Part shown: in pieces, positions 37,678 through 48,488 of the stretch
Position numbering within the stretch: position 1 is the stretch's first letter
Layout: each line of letters starts with the position of its first letter
DNA from: JAQBQB01 sp963846925
Lineage (GTDB): Bacteria > Gemmatimonadota > Gemmatimonadetes > Gemmatimonadales > Gemmatimonadaceae
Assembly (NCBI GenBank): GCA_963846925.1
Contig: CAWJXW010000004.1
Location: 310,001 to 374,000, forward strand
Direction: 5' to 3'
DNA: 64,000 nucleotides
Program-made: the position numbers and the translations under genes
Notes under the pieces: model-generated
Told to the model about the DNA's origin: nothing
What the model saw: only the letters and a program-made list of their open reading frames with translations
The model's database searches: none

Positions 37678-39736
37678 TCCAGGTGCGTCGCGGCGACGGC
37701 TCGTAGAACTTCGTCGCGGCGAGCGACGCGCCGGTGGCGTTGATGGCGACGGAGCCGATGTACTTCCGGTCGAACAGATTCTGCACGCCGACGACGGGCG
37801 AGAGCCATGGCTTGCCGAACGCGGCGATGCCCACGACGCGCGCGTCGACGACGGCGAACGACGGCGCGGCCGCGGCGTTGGCGTCGTTGACGAACACCTG
37901 ACTCTTGGACTGAACGTCGGCCACCAGCAACGCGCGCGGGACGTGCCACGTCGCCGCCGCCTGCCATTGCTGCTCGGGAATTCCGGGAATGGTCTTGCCC
38001 GCGAACTGGACGCCGGCGTTCACGAAGTCGCGAAAGCGGAAATGCGAATACGCGTACGCGCCGGTGAGCGTCACGGGTCCGACGTCGGTGAGCAACTCGA
38101 GCTCCACGCCTTCGCGCCGCGTGCGGCCGGCGTTTCGGTAGTAGGTGCGGCCGTTGCCGTTCGGAATCTGGAACGGAATCAGCTCGTCGCGCACTTCGGT
38201 GTCGAAGATCGAGGCGTCGTACTGCACTCGGCTGAAGCCGAGGCCCTTCGCTCCGACCTCGTACGTCGTCGAGAACTGCGGCTTGAGGTCGCGGTTGAGA
38301 CCCGCCGACCCGTCGGCTTGATTGCCGAGCTCCGTCGTCGTGGGCGTCTCGAACGCCGATCCGACGCTCGCGTACAGCGAGTGGACGGGGGAGACGCGCC
38401 ACGCGGCGCCGAACATCGGGCTCACGGCTTTCATGGTTCGATCGCCGGAGTCGTCGCGCCCGTCGCCGAAATAGTGATCGGCAAGGTCGAAGCGCACCTG
38501 GTCCGCGCGCACACCGGCGCTGCCGCGGAACCGGCCGAGCTCCACCTCGTCGCGCACGTACGGACCGACGCTCGACACGCGTTCCCTCTGGTCGAGCGAG
38601 ATCGTGCCCTTCTCGACCGGGAGCGCGGGACAAGTCGCGCTCACGGCGCTCACGCCGTTGCAGTTCGCCCAGTTCTTCCTGAGATCGCTGAGCCACTGCG
38701 CGTCGACGCCGACGCTGAATCGATTCTGAACGGAGTCGATGCGCCACGGCAGCGTGAGACGTGCCGCCGCGCCCTGTTGATGCCGATCCACGCGCACGAT
38801 GGCGAACGTCTGCGGATTGTAGAGCGCGCGGGTTCCGCCGTAGACCTGGCCGGTCAGCTCGCCGTCTCCGGCGATCGGCCGGCGCGCCGAGACACCGAGT
38901 TGCACCTGATGCACCGTCTTGCGGGCTTTCTTGAGTATCGACTGCGCGTCCGCTTGACCGGGCGCGCTGTCCGCCTGGGCGCGCGTCAGCGCGCCGGGGT
39001 TGAGCGCCACCGGCATGTCCAATCCCATGCCCGTGAAGCCGAGTTGAGTGTTTCCTAATTGGGCGCTGGAGTGGACGAAGGCGTTCGTGAGACGCTGCTG
39101 CGCGAAGTCACGGTAGCCGTCGCTCTGTGTCCGTCCGACGTTCCCCTCGTAGCCGATGCCGCCGGCTTCGCCGCCGAACAGCCCGGTGTATCGGCGGAGA
39201 CCCGAGCCGCCGCCCCACGAGCGCACCTGCGCGGCGAACGGCGCGTCGGGCGGCGGTCCGGAGCGCAGATCGATCACGCCGCCCGCGGCGTTTCCGTAGA
39301 GGGCGGCCGCCGCTCCGCGGATCACCTCGACGCGTTCGACCGACTCGAGGTCGAGGTAGTCGATCGGCGTCTGTCCGTCGGGGAGGGTGAGAGGCATCCC
39401 ATCGCGGAGGAGGCGGATGCTCCGCGCGCCGAACTGGGATCGCGCGCCGAACCCGCGCACGGAAATGCGGGTGTCCTGCGACGGGTTCGTGCGATTCGCG
39501 ACGGTGACGCCCGGGAGCAGCGAGAGCGTCTGGTCGACGTTCATGTGGAACTGGCCCGGCGCCAACGAGTCGGGACGCAGATTCGTGATGCCGTACGGCA
39601 GGTCGAGCGGCGATCGGCCGACGTCGCGGGTGACCGTGACGACGGGCGGCAGCTTGCGCGGCAGCGAATCCTGCGCGCCGGCAACTTGGCCCGCGGCCAG
39701 CGCGATCCCGACGGCATATCCCAGCCAATGGCGCAC
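37643..39736 (-). CDS. TonB-dependent outer-membrane receptor
   Basis: About 697 residues. Signal peptide RHWLGYAVGIALAAGQVAGAQ, then the plug domain with LSLLPGVTVANRTNPSQDTRISVRG-type start (VRGFGARSQFGARSIRLLRDG) and VERVEVIRGAAAALYGNAAGG. A 22-strand barrel follows, with VGVQNLFDRKYIGSVAIN and the terminal aromatic residue (ends NPW). It resembles FecA/siderophore-type receptors. I prefer GTG at 39734-39736, which directly opens the signal peptide; the ATG at 39838 would add 34 charged residues and overlap the divergent ATPase gene. Imported ligand unknown. Intact. Confidence 0.9.
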   Translation of the reverse strand: MRHWLGYAVGIALAAGQVAGAQDSLPRKLPPVVTVTRDVGRSPLDLPYGITNLRPDSLAPGQFHMNVDQTLSLLPGVTVANRTNPSQDTRISVRGFGARSQFGARSIRLLRDGMPLTLPDGQTPIDYLDLESVERVEVIRGAAAALYGNAAGGVIDLRSGPPPDAPFAAQVRSWGGGSGLRRYTGLFGGEAGGIGYEGNVGRTQSDGYRDFAQQRLTNAFVHSSAQLGNTQLGFTGMGLDMPVALNPGALTRAQADSAPGQADAQSILKKARKTVHQVQLGVSARRPIAGDGELTGQVYGGTRALYNPQTFAIVRVDRHQQGAAARLTLPWRIDSVQNRFSVGVDAQWLSDLRKNWANCNGVSAVSATCPALPVEKGTISLDQRERVSSVGPYVRDEVELGRFRGSAGVRADQVRFDLADHYFGDGRDDSGDRTMKAVSPMFGAAWRVSPVHSLYASVGSAFETPTTTELGNQADGSAGLNRDLKPQFSTTYEVGAKGLGFSRVQYDASIFDTEVRDELIPFQIPNGNGRTYYRNAGRTRREGVELELLTDVGPVTLTGAYAYSHFRFRDFVNAGVQFAGKTIPGIPEQQWQAAATWHVPRALLVADVQSKSQVFVNDANAAAAPSFAVVDARVVGIAAFGKPWLSPVVGVQNLFDRKYIGSVAINATGASLAATKFYEPSPRRTWIIGLSAATNPW

Positions 39737-39828
39737 GTTGACGAATCCGGATGACGACGACGCCAATCTACGCCGCGGAACGCGGCCCCTCCATCGGGCC
39801 CGAGACAAACACCGCGTAAATTCTTGGC

Positions 39829-40520
39829 TTGGCCACAAACGACTCGACGCCGGTCGCGCTCAGTTGGAGCGGAGGCAAGGACAGCGCGCTCACGCTCGCC
39901 GCACTTCGCGCCGACCCGTCGGTGGAAGTCGTCGCGCTGCTCACGTCGGTCACGCTGGGGTACGACCGGATCAGCATCCACGGCGTGCGGCGCTCGCTCC
40001 TGCGCGCGCAGGCACGCGCGGCCGGCCTGCCGCTGCAGGAGATCGTGCTCCAGCGGAACAGCTCGAACCAGCACTACGACCAGGCGGTGTCGTACGCGCT
40101 CGAAACGCTGCGTCACGCGCATCCGGGGCTGACGACCGTGGCCTACGGAGATCTCTTCCTCGAAGACGTGCGACGCTATCGCGAAGACCGACTCCGTCTG
40201 CTCGGCTTCGCCGGATCGTTTCCGCTCTGGGGACAACCGACGAGCGAGTTGGCCGAGCGGTTCATCGCCCGCGGCTTCGAGGCGCGCCTCGTCTGCGTCG
40301 ACACGACGCAGCTCGACGCGTCGTTCGCCGGGCGCGCGTTCGACCGCGACCTGCTCGCCGATCTGCCGGGCTGCGTCGACCCGTGCGGCGAACGCGGTGA
40401 GTTCCACACGTTCGTCTCCAACGGCCCGATCTTCGACGCGCCGATCGCGTACGCGTCGGCGACGTCGTCCTGCGCGACGACCGCTTCGCGTACTGCGACC
40501 TCCTTCCGACGGACACCTAG
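39829..40520 (+). CDS. Dph6-related adenine-nucleotide alpha hydrolase (diphthine-ammonia-ligase-like), one frameshift
   Basis: About 230 residues. The N-terminal ATP-pyrophosphatase loop is SWSGGKDSALTLAAL. Family stretches: YGDLFLEDVRRYREDRL, PLWGQPTSELAERFIARGFEARLVCVD and DPCGERGEFHTFVSNGPIF, the last being the Dph6 signature. A missing base near 40452 disrupts the end: correction gives YRVGDVVLRDDRFAYCDLLP and the stop at 40518-40520. Likely start TTG 39829. Bacteria lack diphthamide, so the substrate is unknown. Confidence 0.85.
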
Positions 40521-40549
40521 TTGACATAGGTATCCCCGGCGCGTATACC
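40521..40549 (+). promoter_or_regulatory. sigma-70 promoter of padR-ADOP
   Basis: A perfect TTGACA (40521-40526), 17-bp spacer and TATACC (40544-40549). It begins directly after the stop codon of the preceding gene and lies 36 bp ahead of the PadR start. Confidence 0.75.
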
Positions 40550-40550
40550 T
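40528..40550. promoter_or_regulatory. candidate PadR operator overlapping the promoter
   Basis: Inverted repeat AGGTAT (40528-40533) and ATACCT (40545-40550), separated by 11 bp, covers the spacer and -10 box. PadR dimers bind such short palindromes and usually repress their own gene, so autoregulation is likely. No binding data exist here. Confidence 0.55.
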
Positions 40551-40584
40551 GAGTGAACAAGGCCTTCGACCCGGAGCGACGTAC

Positions 40585-40917
40585 ATGGCCGGTTCCGATC
40601 TGTTCACGGGCACGCTCGACATCCTGATCCTCAAAGCCGTGTGCTGGGGCCCGCGCCACGGCTACGCCATCGGCCGCTGGATTCGCGAAACGACGTCCGA
40701 CGACGTGAGCGTGCAGGAGGGCGCGCTGTACCCCGCCCTGCACCGCCTCGAGCGCAAGGGCCTGCTCAGCGAGCAGTGGGGCATCTCGGAAACCGGCCGC
40801 GAGGCGAAGTACTACAAGCTCACGTCTGCCGGACGCGCGTACCTCCGCGCCGAATCCAAGCGCTGGTCGAAGTTCTCGTCGGCCGTGTCCCGCGCGATCG
40901 ACGCCGCGTCGGCGTGA
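40585..40917 (+). CDS. PadR-family transcriptional regulator
   Basis: 110-residue winged-helix repressor-type protein. Typical opening GTLDILILKAVCWGPRHGYAIGRWI, recognition helix region EGALYPALHRLERKGLL and wing YYKLTSAGRAYL. A GGAG ribosome site precedes ATG 40585. It sits 10 bp before the permease gene, a very common pairing for ADOP permeases in Acidobacteriota and Gemmatimonadota. The effector is unknown. Intact. Confidence 0.92.
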   Translation: MAGSDLFTGTLDILILKAVCWGPRHGYAIGRWIRETTSDDVSVQEGALYPALHRLERKGLLSEQWGISETGREAKYYKLTSAGRAYLRAESKRWSKFSSAVSRAIDAASA

Positions 40918-40927
40918 TGGAGGAACG

Positions 40928-43602
40928 ATGAAGCGAATCTTCCGACGGTCCGAGCCGACGCGCGACGTCCGCGACGAGTTGCAGTTTCACCTCGAGATGC
41001 GGGCGCGCGAGTTCATGGACCAGGGCCTCCCCGAAGCCGAGGCTCGCGAGGCGGCGAGGCGGGCCTTCGGCAACGTGGCCGCAATCGACGCCGAACTGAG
41101 TGTCGCGCGCCTCGCCCACGTCAACTCGCGCGAGCGGCGTGAATCGCTGCGCGAATTCGCGCGCGACGTCACGTTCGCCGTGCGCACGCTGCGGAAGAAT
41201 CGCGGCTACACGCTGGCGGCGCTGGCGACGCTCGCTCTCGGCATCGGCGCGGCGACGGCGGTCTTCACCGTCGTCGACGGCGTGTTGTTGCGGCCGCTCC
41301 CCTATGGAGACCCGGGCCGCTTGGCGATGATCTGGCTCGCCCAACGCGAATTCGGCGACCACTTGCCGCTGTCCAGCGGATTCTACAACGACGCGGTGAC
41401 GACAGGACAGCAATCCTTCTCGTCGATCGCCGCGTTCCGTTCCTGGCCGTTTACGCTCACAGGCTCGGGCGACGCCGAACAGGTCTCCGGCGCTCGCGTG
41501 GCGCCGTCGCTCTTCGGCGTGCTGGGTGTCCGGCCCGCCCTCGGCCACGACTTCGCGTCGTCCGACGCCGATTCGGGCGCCACTCCGGTCGCGATCATCA
41601 GTCATGCGCTCTGGCAACGTCGCTTCGGAAGCGACCCTGAGGTCGTTGGACGCTCGATCGAGCTCGGTGGGAGGCCGTTCAAGCTCCTCGGCGTCATGCC
41701 GCCCGGTTTCGCGTTTCCACGCGGCGCCGAGTTGCCGACGGGCTTGCAGTTCGGGTTGCGCACCGACATCTGGGTCCCACTCCAGTTGTCGGCGAAGGAT
41801 CGCACCAGCTACGGCACGATGAACATGTCGGCGATCGGGCGCTTGCGCCCGGGCGTCACGCTCGGGCGCGCGCATGGCGAGCTGTCGGTGCCGCTTCAGC
41901 AATTCCTGAAGGCCAACGCGCCGAAGCTCAAGCTGGACTACAACCTCGTTTCGCTCAAGGACCAGGCGGCGGCGCACGTCCGCGGCGGACTCTATCTGTT
42001 GATGGCCGCGGTCGCCTTCCTCCTGTTCATCGCGTGCGCGAACGTCGCGAACCTGCTGCTCGCTCGGACAGGAGCGCGCCGCCGCGAGTTCGCCCTGCGC
42101 GCAACGCTCGGCGCACGCCGTTCGCGGATCGCGCGGCAGCTGATCACCGAGAACCTGCTGCTCGCCGCGGCCGGCTCGGCGCTCGGCGTGCTCGTGTCGG
42201 TGTGGGCGACTCGCGCCATGCTCGCGCTCGTCCGGGGTCGATGCCTCGCGCGGACGACGTGGGCATCGACTGGCGGATCGCGGCGGGAGCGGCTCTCGTG
42301 GCGATGGCGATCGGTGCCGCGTTCGGCTTGGCCGCCAGCACGCAGGTGCAATGGAATCGGGTTGCCGAAACGCTCCGCGACCCAGGTGCTCGCGTCACCG
42401 GTGGTCGCGCGACGCGGTTGGGCCGGCGTGCGCTCGTCGTCGCCGAGGTGTCGCTCTCGCTGATGCTGATCATTGGGGCCGCGCTGTTGGCGACGAGCTT
42501 TACGCGCCTGCAACGCGTCGATCCGGGTTTCCGCGCCGAGGGCACGTTTACGGGGAGCATCACGCTTCCCATTGCGAACGGCTTGGACTTCGTCAACGAC
42601 GGAGGGGTATGGGCGCGCTTCTTCCGGCAGCTCGATGAACGACTCTCGCAGACTCCCGGCGTCCAGTCCGCCGCCGCGGTCAGCGCTCTGCCGTTGGCCG
42701 ACGCCGCCGAAGGTGGAGGTTTCGCGATCGTCGGCCAACCGAAGCCGGAGCCGGGCCAGTCGCCGCATACCCAATACGTCGTCACGGAGGGCGCCTACTT
42801 CCGGACGATGGGCATCACGCTCGTGGCGGGCCGCGCGTTCGACGCCACCGACGTCCGCGAGGGAGCCCGCGTCGCGATCGTGAGTCGCGAGCTCGCCAGG
42901 CGGTACTTCGGCGGTTCAGCCATCGGACAGCAGATCATTCCCTACTTCGACTTCAGCCAGGGGCCGCGCACCATCGTCGGAGTCGTGGACGACGTGCAGT
43001 ACGGATCGCTCGATTCCCCCGCCACGCCGCAAACGTACGTGCCGCAGGAGCAGATGGCGTATCCGGGATTGAATGTCGTGCTCCGCGGCCCCGGTGACGC
43101 CGCGGCGATGCTCGCGCTGCTCAAGACCGCGGTTCGCGACCTCGATCCCAAGCTCGCGGTCTCGAACCCACGCCCGATGACGACGGTCATCGCCGAGTCA
43201 TTGGCCCGTCGCCGATTCAGCATGACACTCATCGGGATTTTCGCCGGTTCGGCGCTGTTGCTGGCGATGGTCGGGCTGTACGGCGTGATCGCGCTGAGCG
43301 TGACCCAGCGCCGCCGCGAGATCGGTGTGCGTGTGGCACTCGGCGCGCAGCGGGGCGACGTGATCCGCTTGGTGCTCGGAGAGGGCATGCGAGTGACGGC
43401 GCTGGGTGTACTCGCCGGACTCCTCGGCGCGCGCTTGTTGAGCAGCCTCGTCGGATCGCTGCTCTACGACGTCAGCGCCACGAGCCCGTCGATCTATGCG
43501 GGCGCGGCGGCCGTCGTCGTGACCGTCACGCTTCTCGCGACCTATCTGCCCGCGCTGAGGGCCGCGCGCATCGATCCGAACCTCGCGCTCCGCGCCGACT
43601 GA
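40928..43602 (+). CDS. ADOP-family permease (MacB/FtsX-like duplicated orphan permease), one frameshift
   Basis: About 891 residues. The N-terminal ~80 residues are the ADOP prefix: RDELQFHLEMRAREFMDQGLPEAEAREAA and ARRAFGN. Then two MacB_PCD/FtsX modules, the first with LGIGAATAVFTVVDGVLLRPLPY, FIACANVANLLLARTGAR and LGARRSRIARQLITENLLLA, the second with RRALVVAEVSLSLMLIIGAALL and VTQRRREIGVRVALGAQ. The four-G run 42234-42237 lacks one base: ALVRG continues as SMPRADDVGIDW. No ATPase gene is adjacent, as usual for ADOPs. GGAGG precedes ATG 40928. The substrate is unknown; efflux or lipoprotein handling is the general expectation. Confidence 0.9.
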
Positions 43603-43625
43603 GCGGCTTTACTCGTGCAAACGAA

Positions 43626-43656
43626 GCGGCCCGCCGACACTGCGTCGGCGGGCCGC
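43626..43656. terminator. perfect 13-bp hairpin between convergent genes
   Basis: GCGGCCCGCCGAC (43626-43638) pairs perfectly with GTCGGCGGGCCGC (43644-43656) around a five-base loop. It lies between the ADOP permease (+) and the amidohydrolase (-) stop codons. There is no strong T-run; probably a bidirectional terminator. Confidence 0.75.
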
Positions 43657-43676
43657 GATTCGTTCTCAGGCGGCGA

Positions 43677-46600
43677 CTACTGCTTGTCCTGACCGTTCCC
43701 CGGCGCGCCGGACGGCCACCACCAGAGGTGGGCGATCTGCTTTTGCCGCGGCCACACTTCGGCCATGGTGTTCGCGTCGTACATGCGGCCGTTCTTCATC
43801 ACGTACTTGATCGTGTTCGTGTTCTTGATGTCGTCGAGCGGATTCTTGTCGAGCACTTGCAGGTCGGCGAGCTTCCCCGCTTCGAGGGAGCCGACGTCCT
43901 TCTCGTGGCCGATCGCCTCCGCGCCGATGATCGTCGCGACGCGGAGGACGTCGTATCGCGGCATCCCGCCGGACGCGATGTTCCAGATCTCCCACTGCGC
44001 GCCAAGGCCCTGGAGCTGGCCGTGGCTGCCGAAGCCGACGCGGCCGCCGGCGGCGATGACCTTCGCGGCCTGCTCGGCGAACAGCTGGAACGACCACTGC
44101 GACGGCGCCCACCATCCGGGGCGACGCTCGACTTTGCGCTCGACCTCATCGCGCGGGGTGAAGTGGCGGAGCTTCGTGATCGTTCACGACGTCGCTGTTC
44201 TCGTACCAGTAGTTCTCGGCCCACGGACCGCCGTACTGCACGATGAGCGTCGGAGTCCACGTCGTGCCGGACTCCTTGAGCAGCGTCAGCACGTCCTTGT
44301 AGAGCGGAGCGATCGGCAGCGTATGCTCGCTCCCCATGTAGCCGTCCATCGCCTCGGTCATGTTCTTCTTGAAATCGAGGCCGCCCTCGAGCGTCGGCGT
44401 CAACCCCTGCTCCCGCGCCGCCATGATGATGAGCTGGCGCGTGCGCCGGTCGCCCGACATGTACTGCTTGATGGTCTCGGTATTGTAGAACTCCGAGTAT
44501 TTCTTGAGGACGTCGCGCGCCTCCTCGATCGTCCGGATATTCGTCTGCTGGAAGACGCCCGGACCAGTGGCGTAGATGCGCGGACCGACGAACTCGCCGG
44601 CCTCCACCATGTCGCCGTAGGACAGGACGTCCGTGGTCGACGTCTGTGGGTCGCGCGTCGTCGTCACGCCGTACGCGAGGTTGACGAGATACTCCCACGG
44701 CTGCGATCGGTGGATGTTGAACGCCGGCCAGATGTGCGCGTGCACGTCGACGTAGCCCGGCAAGATCGTCTTGCCTGAGACGTCGAACTCCTTCGCGCCG
44801 GACGGGATCTGCACCTTTCCCTGCGGCCCGACGGCGACGATCCGGTTGTCTTTCACCACGATGTCGCCCTTCGGAATGACTTCGCTTACCCCTCCCTTCA
44901 TCGTCAGGATGCGCGCGCCGCGCAGGACGACCGTGCCCGACGGCCGATCCTTCTTCACCGTGATCGCGACGTCGAATCGCGTCGCCTCGTAGATCGGGCG
45001 AGCCGCCGCCCCGCCGCGGCCGCCGCCGCGACCGCCTGCCGGTGCGCCTGCGCCCGCGCTGTCCGCCTGCGCGAGTCGCGCCGCGGCTTGCGTCGTCGAA
45101 TCACGCACCGCGGCATCGGCGGCGGTCAGGTCATACGTGAACAGCGAGTGCCCAAGTGCATAGTAGATGTGCCGACCGTCGGCGGCCCACGTCGCGAACT
45201 CGCCGCCGATCCCCGTCACCTTGCGCACGGGCACTTCGGACTGCGCCGGATTCGTCGCGTTGATCGCGGCGCCGTTTGGTGCCTTCGGCACGTCCTCGAC
45301 GAGAAAGACGCGTGGTCCGCCCTGGTCCTCGACCTGGACGAGCACTTTGCTCCCGTCGGGCGACATCATCATCTCGCCCGCGCCACCACCGCCACCGCCA
45401 CCGCCGCCGCGACCACCACCGCCGGCCGAGCGCAGGATCGTCTTCTGATCCGTGCCGTCCCAGCGCATCGACACGAGCTGCGTGCCTTCGGCGAAATACA
45501 CGTGATCGGGATCCGATTTCACGAAGTGCGGACGGCCGAAGTTCGAGATCGGCGCGATCAACGTTTCGTTGCCCCCGTTGCCCGGGAGCCACACGAGCTC
45601 GACGCCGATCGCCGCTGCCGGCGGACGCTCGTCCTCGCGGAGATCCTTGTGCATGTTCCGCGGGCCGCGGCCGACGACGATGCGCTGGCCGTCGTTCGAG
45701 TACGCCGGCTTCTCGTAGTACGCCGGCTTGCTCGTCAACTTGTCGGGCCGCCCGGTTCCGTCGGCGCGCATGCGCGACACGGTGCCGCCGTCGACGTCGT
45801 TCCACGTGACGTAGGCGATGTACTGCCCATCGGGCGACCACGCGGGCTGGAACTGCCCGACCGCGTCGTTCTCGGTAAGACGCTTCGGCGTGCCGTTCGG
45901 GAGATCCATCGTCCACACGCGGTCGAGCGCGACGAACGCGAGGCGCTTGCCATCCGGCGACGGCTTCACGTCGCGAATCTGGCGCACGAGCATGCTCGTG
46001 TCGTTGTACGCGTACTGAAAGTGTTGCGGCCCGGCGATCATCTGGTCGACGTCGGCGGTGAACGGGATCATCGTCTCCTTGCCGGTCGCGACGTCGGCGC
46101 GCCAGAAATGGCCGTGGTGTCCGATGATGATCGACTTCGAATCCGGCGTGAACGAGTAGGTCGGAAAGACGTCACGGTTGGCTCGCGACTCCTGGTCGTC
46201 GCGTTGCACCTTCGGAAGCAGAATGTGCTGATCGCCGGTGGCGAGCTCCTTCAGCACGAGCGACTCGTCGGCGCCATTGCGCGTCGCGTAGGCGAGCCAG
46301 CGGCCGTCGGGGCTCAGCTCGGGGCGCATGCCGCTCCCGACCTCGTTCGTCTTCGTGAAGATCCGGCCTGTCTCGCGATCGACCACGCCGATCTGCCAGC
46401 CGAGCGCCGTCTGGTTGTACCCGCCGCCGGTGCTGTTGCGCATCGCGGTGTAGATGTACCGCCCGTCTTTCGTCACCGTCGGGCCGAGGAACACGTTCGG
46501 CGCCGCGCCTCCGCGCCCGCCGCCCGGCGGCGCGGCCCCACGGCCCGCCGCCGCCGTGTCTCCCGTGAGGCGGAAGCCGCCGGTGCCGCCGTGCGCGAAG

Positions 46601-47103
46601 TACATCTGTAGGTCGTTCCCTTGCGACACGACGATGTACTTCCCGTCCGGCGTGAACGTCGGCGATTGGAAGTGTGTGTTGGCGTTGTCGCGCGTGACCT
46701 GGCGAGGACTCGTGCCGTCGGCGTTGGCCATCCAGACGTTGTCCGACCCCGAACGGTCGCTGACGAAAACGACCTCTTTGCCGTCGGGCGAGTAGTGCGG
46801 CATCGCGTCGTACGCCTGACCGCTCGTGATGCGCGTCGCCTTGCCCCCGTCGACAGGAAGCGTGTACAGATCGCCGAGCAGCTCGAAGACGATCGTTCGC
46901 CCGTCGGGAGAGAGATCGAGCGACAGCCACGTTCCCTCGTCGGTCGTGAACTTGAGGGCGTGCGTCGGCGTCATGGGCAGGCCGCGGCCCGCAGTCGAGT
47001 CGCCGCCGCGTCCTCGTTGTGCCGCGACAGGCCCGGCGAACAGCGCGAGAGCCAGCAGTCCATTGAGCGCGGCCGACGCCGCGAATCGGATGGGGCGACG
47101 CAT
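43677..47103 (-). CDS. exported amidohydrolase with N-terminal TolB-like propeller (one frameshift)
   Basis: About 1,141 residues. Signal peptide RRPIRFAASAALNGLLALALFAG to VAAQ, then Gly/Arg-rich RGRGGDSTAGRG. Residues ~40-750 form a TolB/WD40-like propeller with many SPDG repeats (LSPDGRTIVFELLGDL, YSPDGKEVVFVSDRSG, WSPDGQYIAYVTWND) and inner glycine runs (~610-625). The C-terminal third is an amidohydrolase: GKTILPGYVDVHAHIW (HxH metal site), GYMGSEH, GFGSHGQLQG and the end SLEAGKLADLQVLDKNPL. An extra base near 44175-44181 joins DVVND to TKLRHFTPRDEVERK. Start ATG 47103. Probably periplasmic; substrate unknown. Confidence 0.87.
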
Positions 47104-47433
47104 ACGTGCCTCTACGTTGTAAGAGATGGTGTCGCGCGTGACGACGCCTGTCATTCTGGGCTCGGTGGTAGATGAGGGCAAGCCTCGCATGCCACCAGGT
47201 GTGGGCGACTCGGCCTGCTAGAAGTCGTCTCCGGCCACCTGCGCGGGGCACTTCGTCACCTTCACGCGTCGATTCGCTGTCCCGAGACGTGCCTCGACCA
47301 TCCACCGCTCTCCGGCGACGCTGCCCCTTCGTCCAGAGCGTCGCACAGCACGCGTCGAGATGCTAAATTCACCGCCCCGGATTACCAAGCGCTCCCGGGC
47401 CCCCACCACCACACCCCGATGCAGGGAGGACGC
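47104..47433. other. 330-bp divergent gap; possible short ORF end, otherwise nothing recognised
   Basis: Lies between the divergent amidohydrolase and lipoprotein genes and must contain both promoters. One minus-strand frame ending at 47218 finishes GERWMVEARLGTANRRVKV with coding-like third positions, so a short protein fragment or small gene may be here. I cannot place its start and do not call it a gene. Confidence 0.4.
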
Positions 47434-48349
47434 ATGCAACGAATACTCGGCTCGATCGGCGCCGCCGCCGCTATCGCGCTCTGCGCGTGTAGTCAGAAGG
47501 AAGCCGCCAAGGCGGATTCCGCCCCCGTCGCTCAGGCCGGCGCGGCCGCGTCGAAGGCGTCGTACGACCCCGACGACGCACGTCGCCGTCGTGCACACGA
47601 AGGACTTCGCTTTCGACGCGCCGGATTCCGTGCAAGCTGGATGGACGACGTTCCACCTGATGAACGACGGCCCGGCGATCCATCACATCCAGTTCGTTCG
47701 CCTCGACAGCGGCAAGACCGTGCAGGATCTCGTGCCCGCGATGGACGCGGTGATCAAGGGTCAGGGTCCGCCGCCTGCGTGGTTGACGCTCGTCGGGGGC
47801 CCCAACGCGCCGAATCCGGGCGCCGAGAGCGACGCGATGATCAATCTCGCGCCGGGCAACTACGCGCTCATCTGCCTCGTCGACATTCCGAGCCACGTGG
47901 CGCACTTCGACAAGGGCATGGTTCGTCCGATCAAGGTGACTGCCGCGTCGGGCACGCCGGCCGCCGAGCCGACCGCCGACGTGACCGTGGCTCTCAGCGA
48001 CTACAAGTTCGAAACGACCGGTCCGGTGACGACCGCCGGCACGCACACGTTCAAGGTGACGAACGCGGGTCCGCAGCCGCACGAGATCGAGATTCTCCGT
48101 TTCGCGCCGGGCAAGACGATGAAGGACGTCGGCGACTTCATGGCCGCGGCGATGGGGCCGAATCCGCCGGCCGGCCCACCGCCGGCCGATCTGATCGGCG
48201 GCATCTCAGCCGGCCTCCCGAAGCAGGTGTCGTACTTCACGGCGAATCTGACGCCGGGCAAGTATGTCATGCTCTGCTTCATCGGCGATGCGAAGGACGG
48301 GAAGCCGCACCTCGAGCACGGCATGGTGCGCGAGTTCGAGGTGAAGTAG
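47434..48349 (+). CDS. two-domain cupredoxin-like lipoprotein (one frameshift)
   Basis: About 304 residues. Signal MQRILGSIGAAAAIALCAC with lipobox LCAC, preceded by a good GGAGGA ribosome site (47425-47430). An extra base at 47562-47582 separates the signal part from the rest (ASYDP to THVAVVHTKDFAF). Two similar beta-sandwich halves follow: one with FAFDAPDSVQAGWTTFHLMNDGPAIHHIQ-type sequence and LAPGNYALICLVDIPSH, the other with YKFETTGPVTTAGTHTFKVTNAGPQPHEIE and LTPGKYVMLCFIGD. Each ends in a single Cys and a GMV motif like cupredoxins, but a full type-1 copper site is not evident. Function unknown. Confidence 0.72.
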
Positions 48350-48376
48350 CCTCCGCGAGGCAACGAACTAACGACA

Positions 48377-48407
48377 GAACGCCCCCGCCCTCATGGCGGG
48401 GGCGTTC
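48377..48407 (+). terminator. perfect 13-bp hairpin after the lipoprotein gene
   Basis: GAACGCCCCCGCC (48377-48389) pairs perfectly with GGCGGGGGCGTTC (48395-48407) around CTCAT, 28 bp after the stop codon, followed by TCGTTT. A good intrinsic-type terminator, though the T-run is short. Confidence 0.8.
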
Positions 48408-48488
48408 TCGTTTCCGTCGGGCGCCCCCGAGACCGCGCCGCCTTTTCGTGGTATGATTGTCCTCTCCCACTCGTCGCGGAGTCCGACA

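Noticed and set aside
37643..39838. TonB receptor start at ATG 39838
   Set aside because: It would add 34 charged residues before the signal peptide and overlap the divergent Dph6-like gene; GTG 39736 is better.
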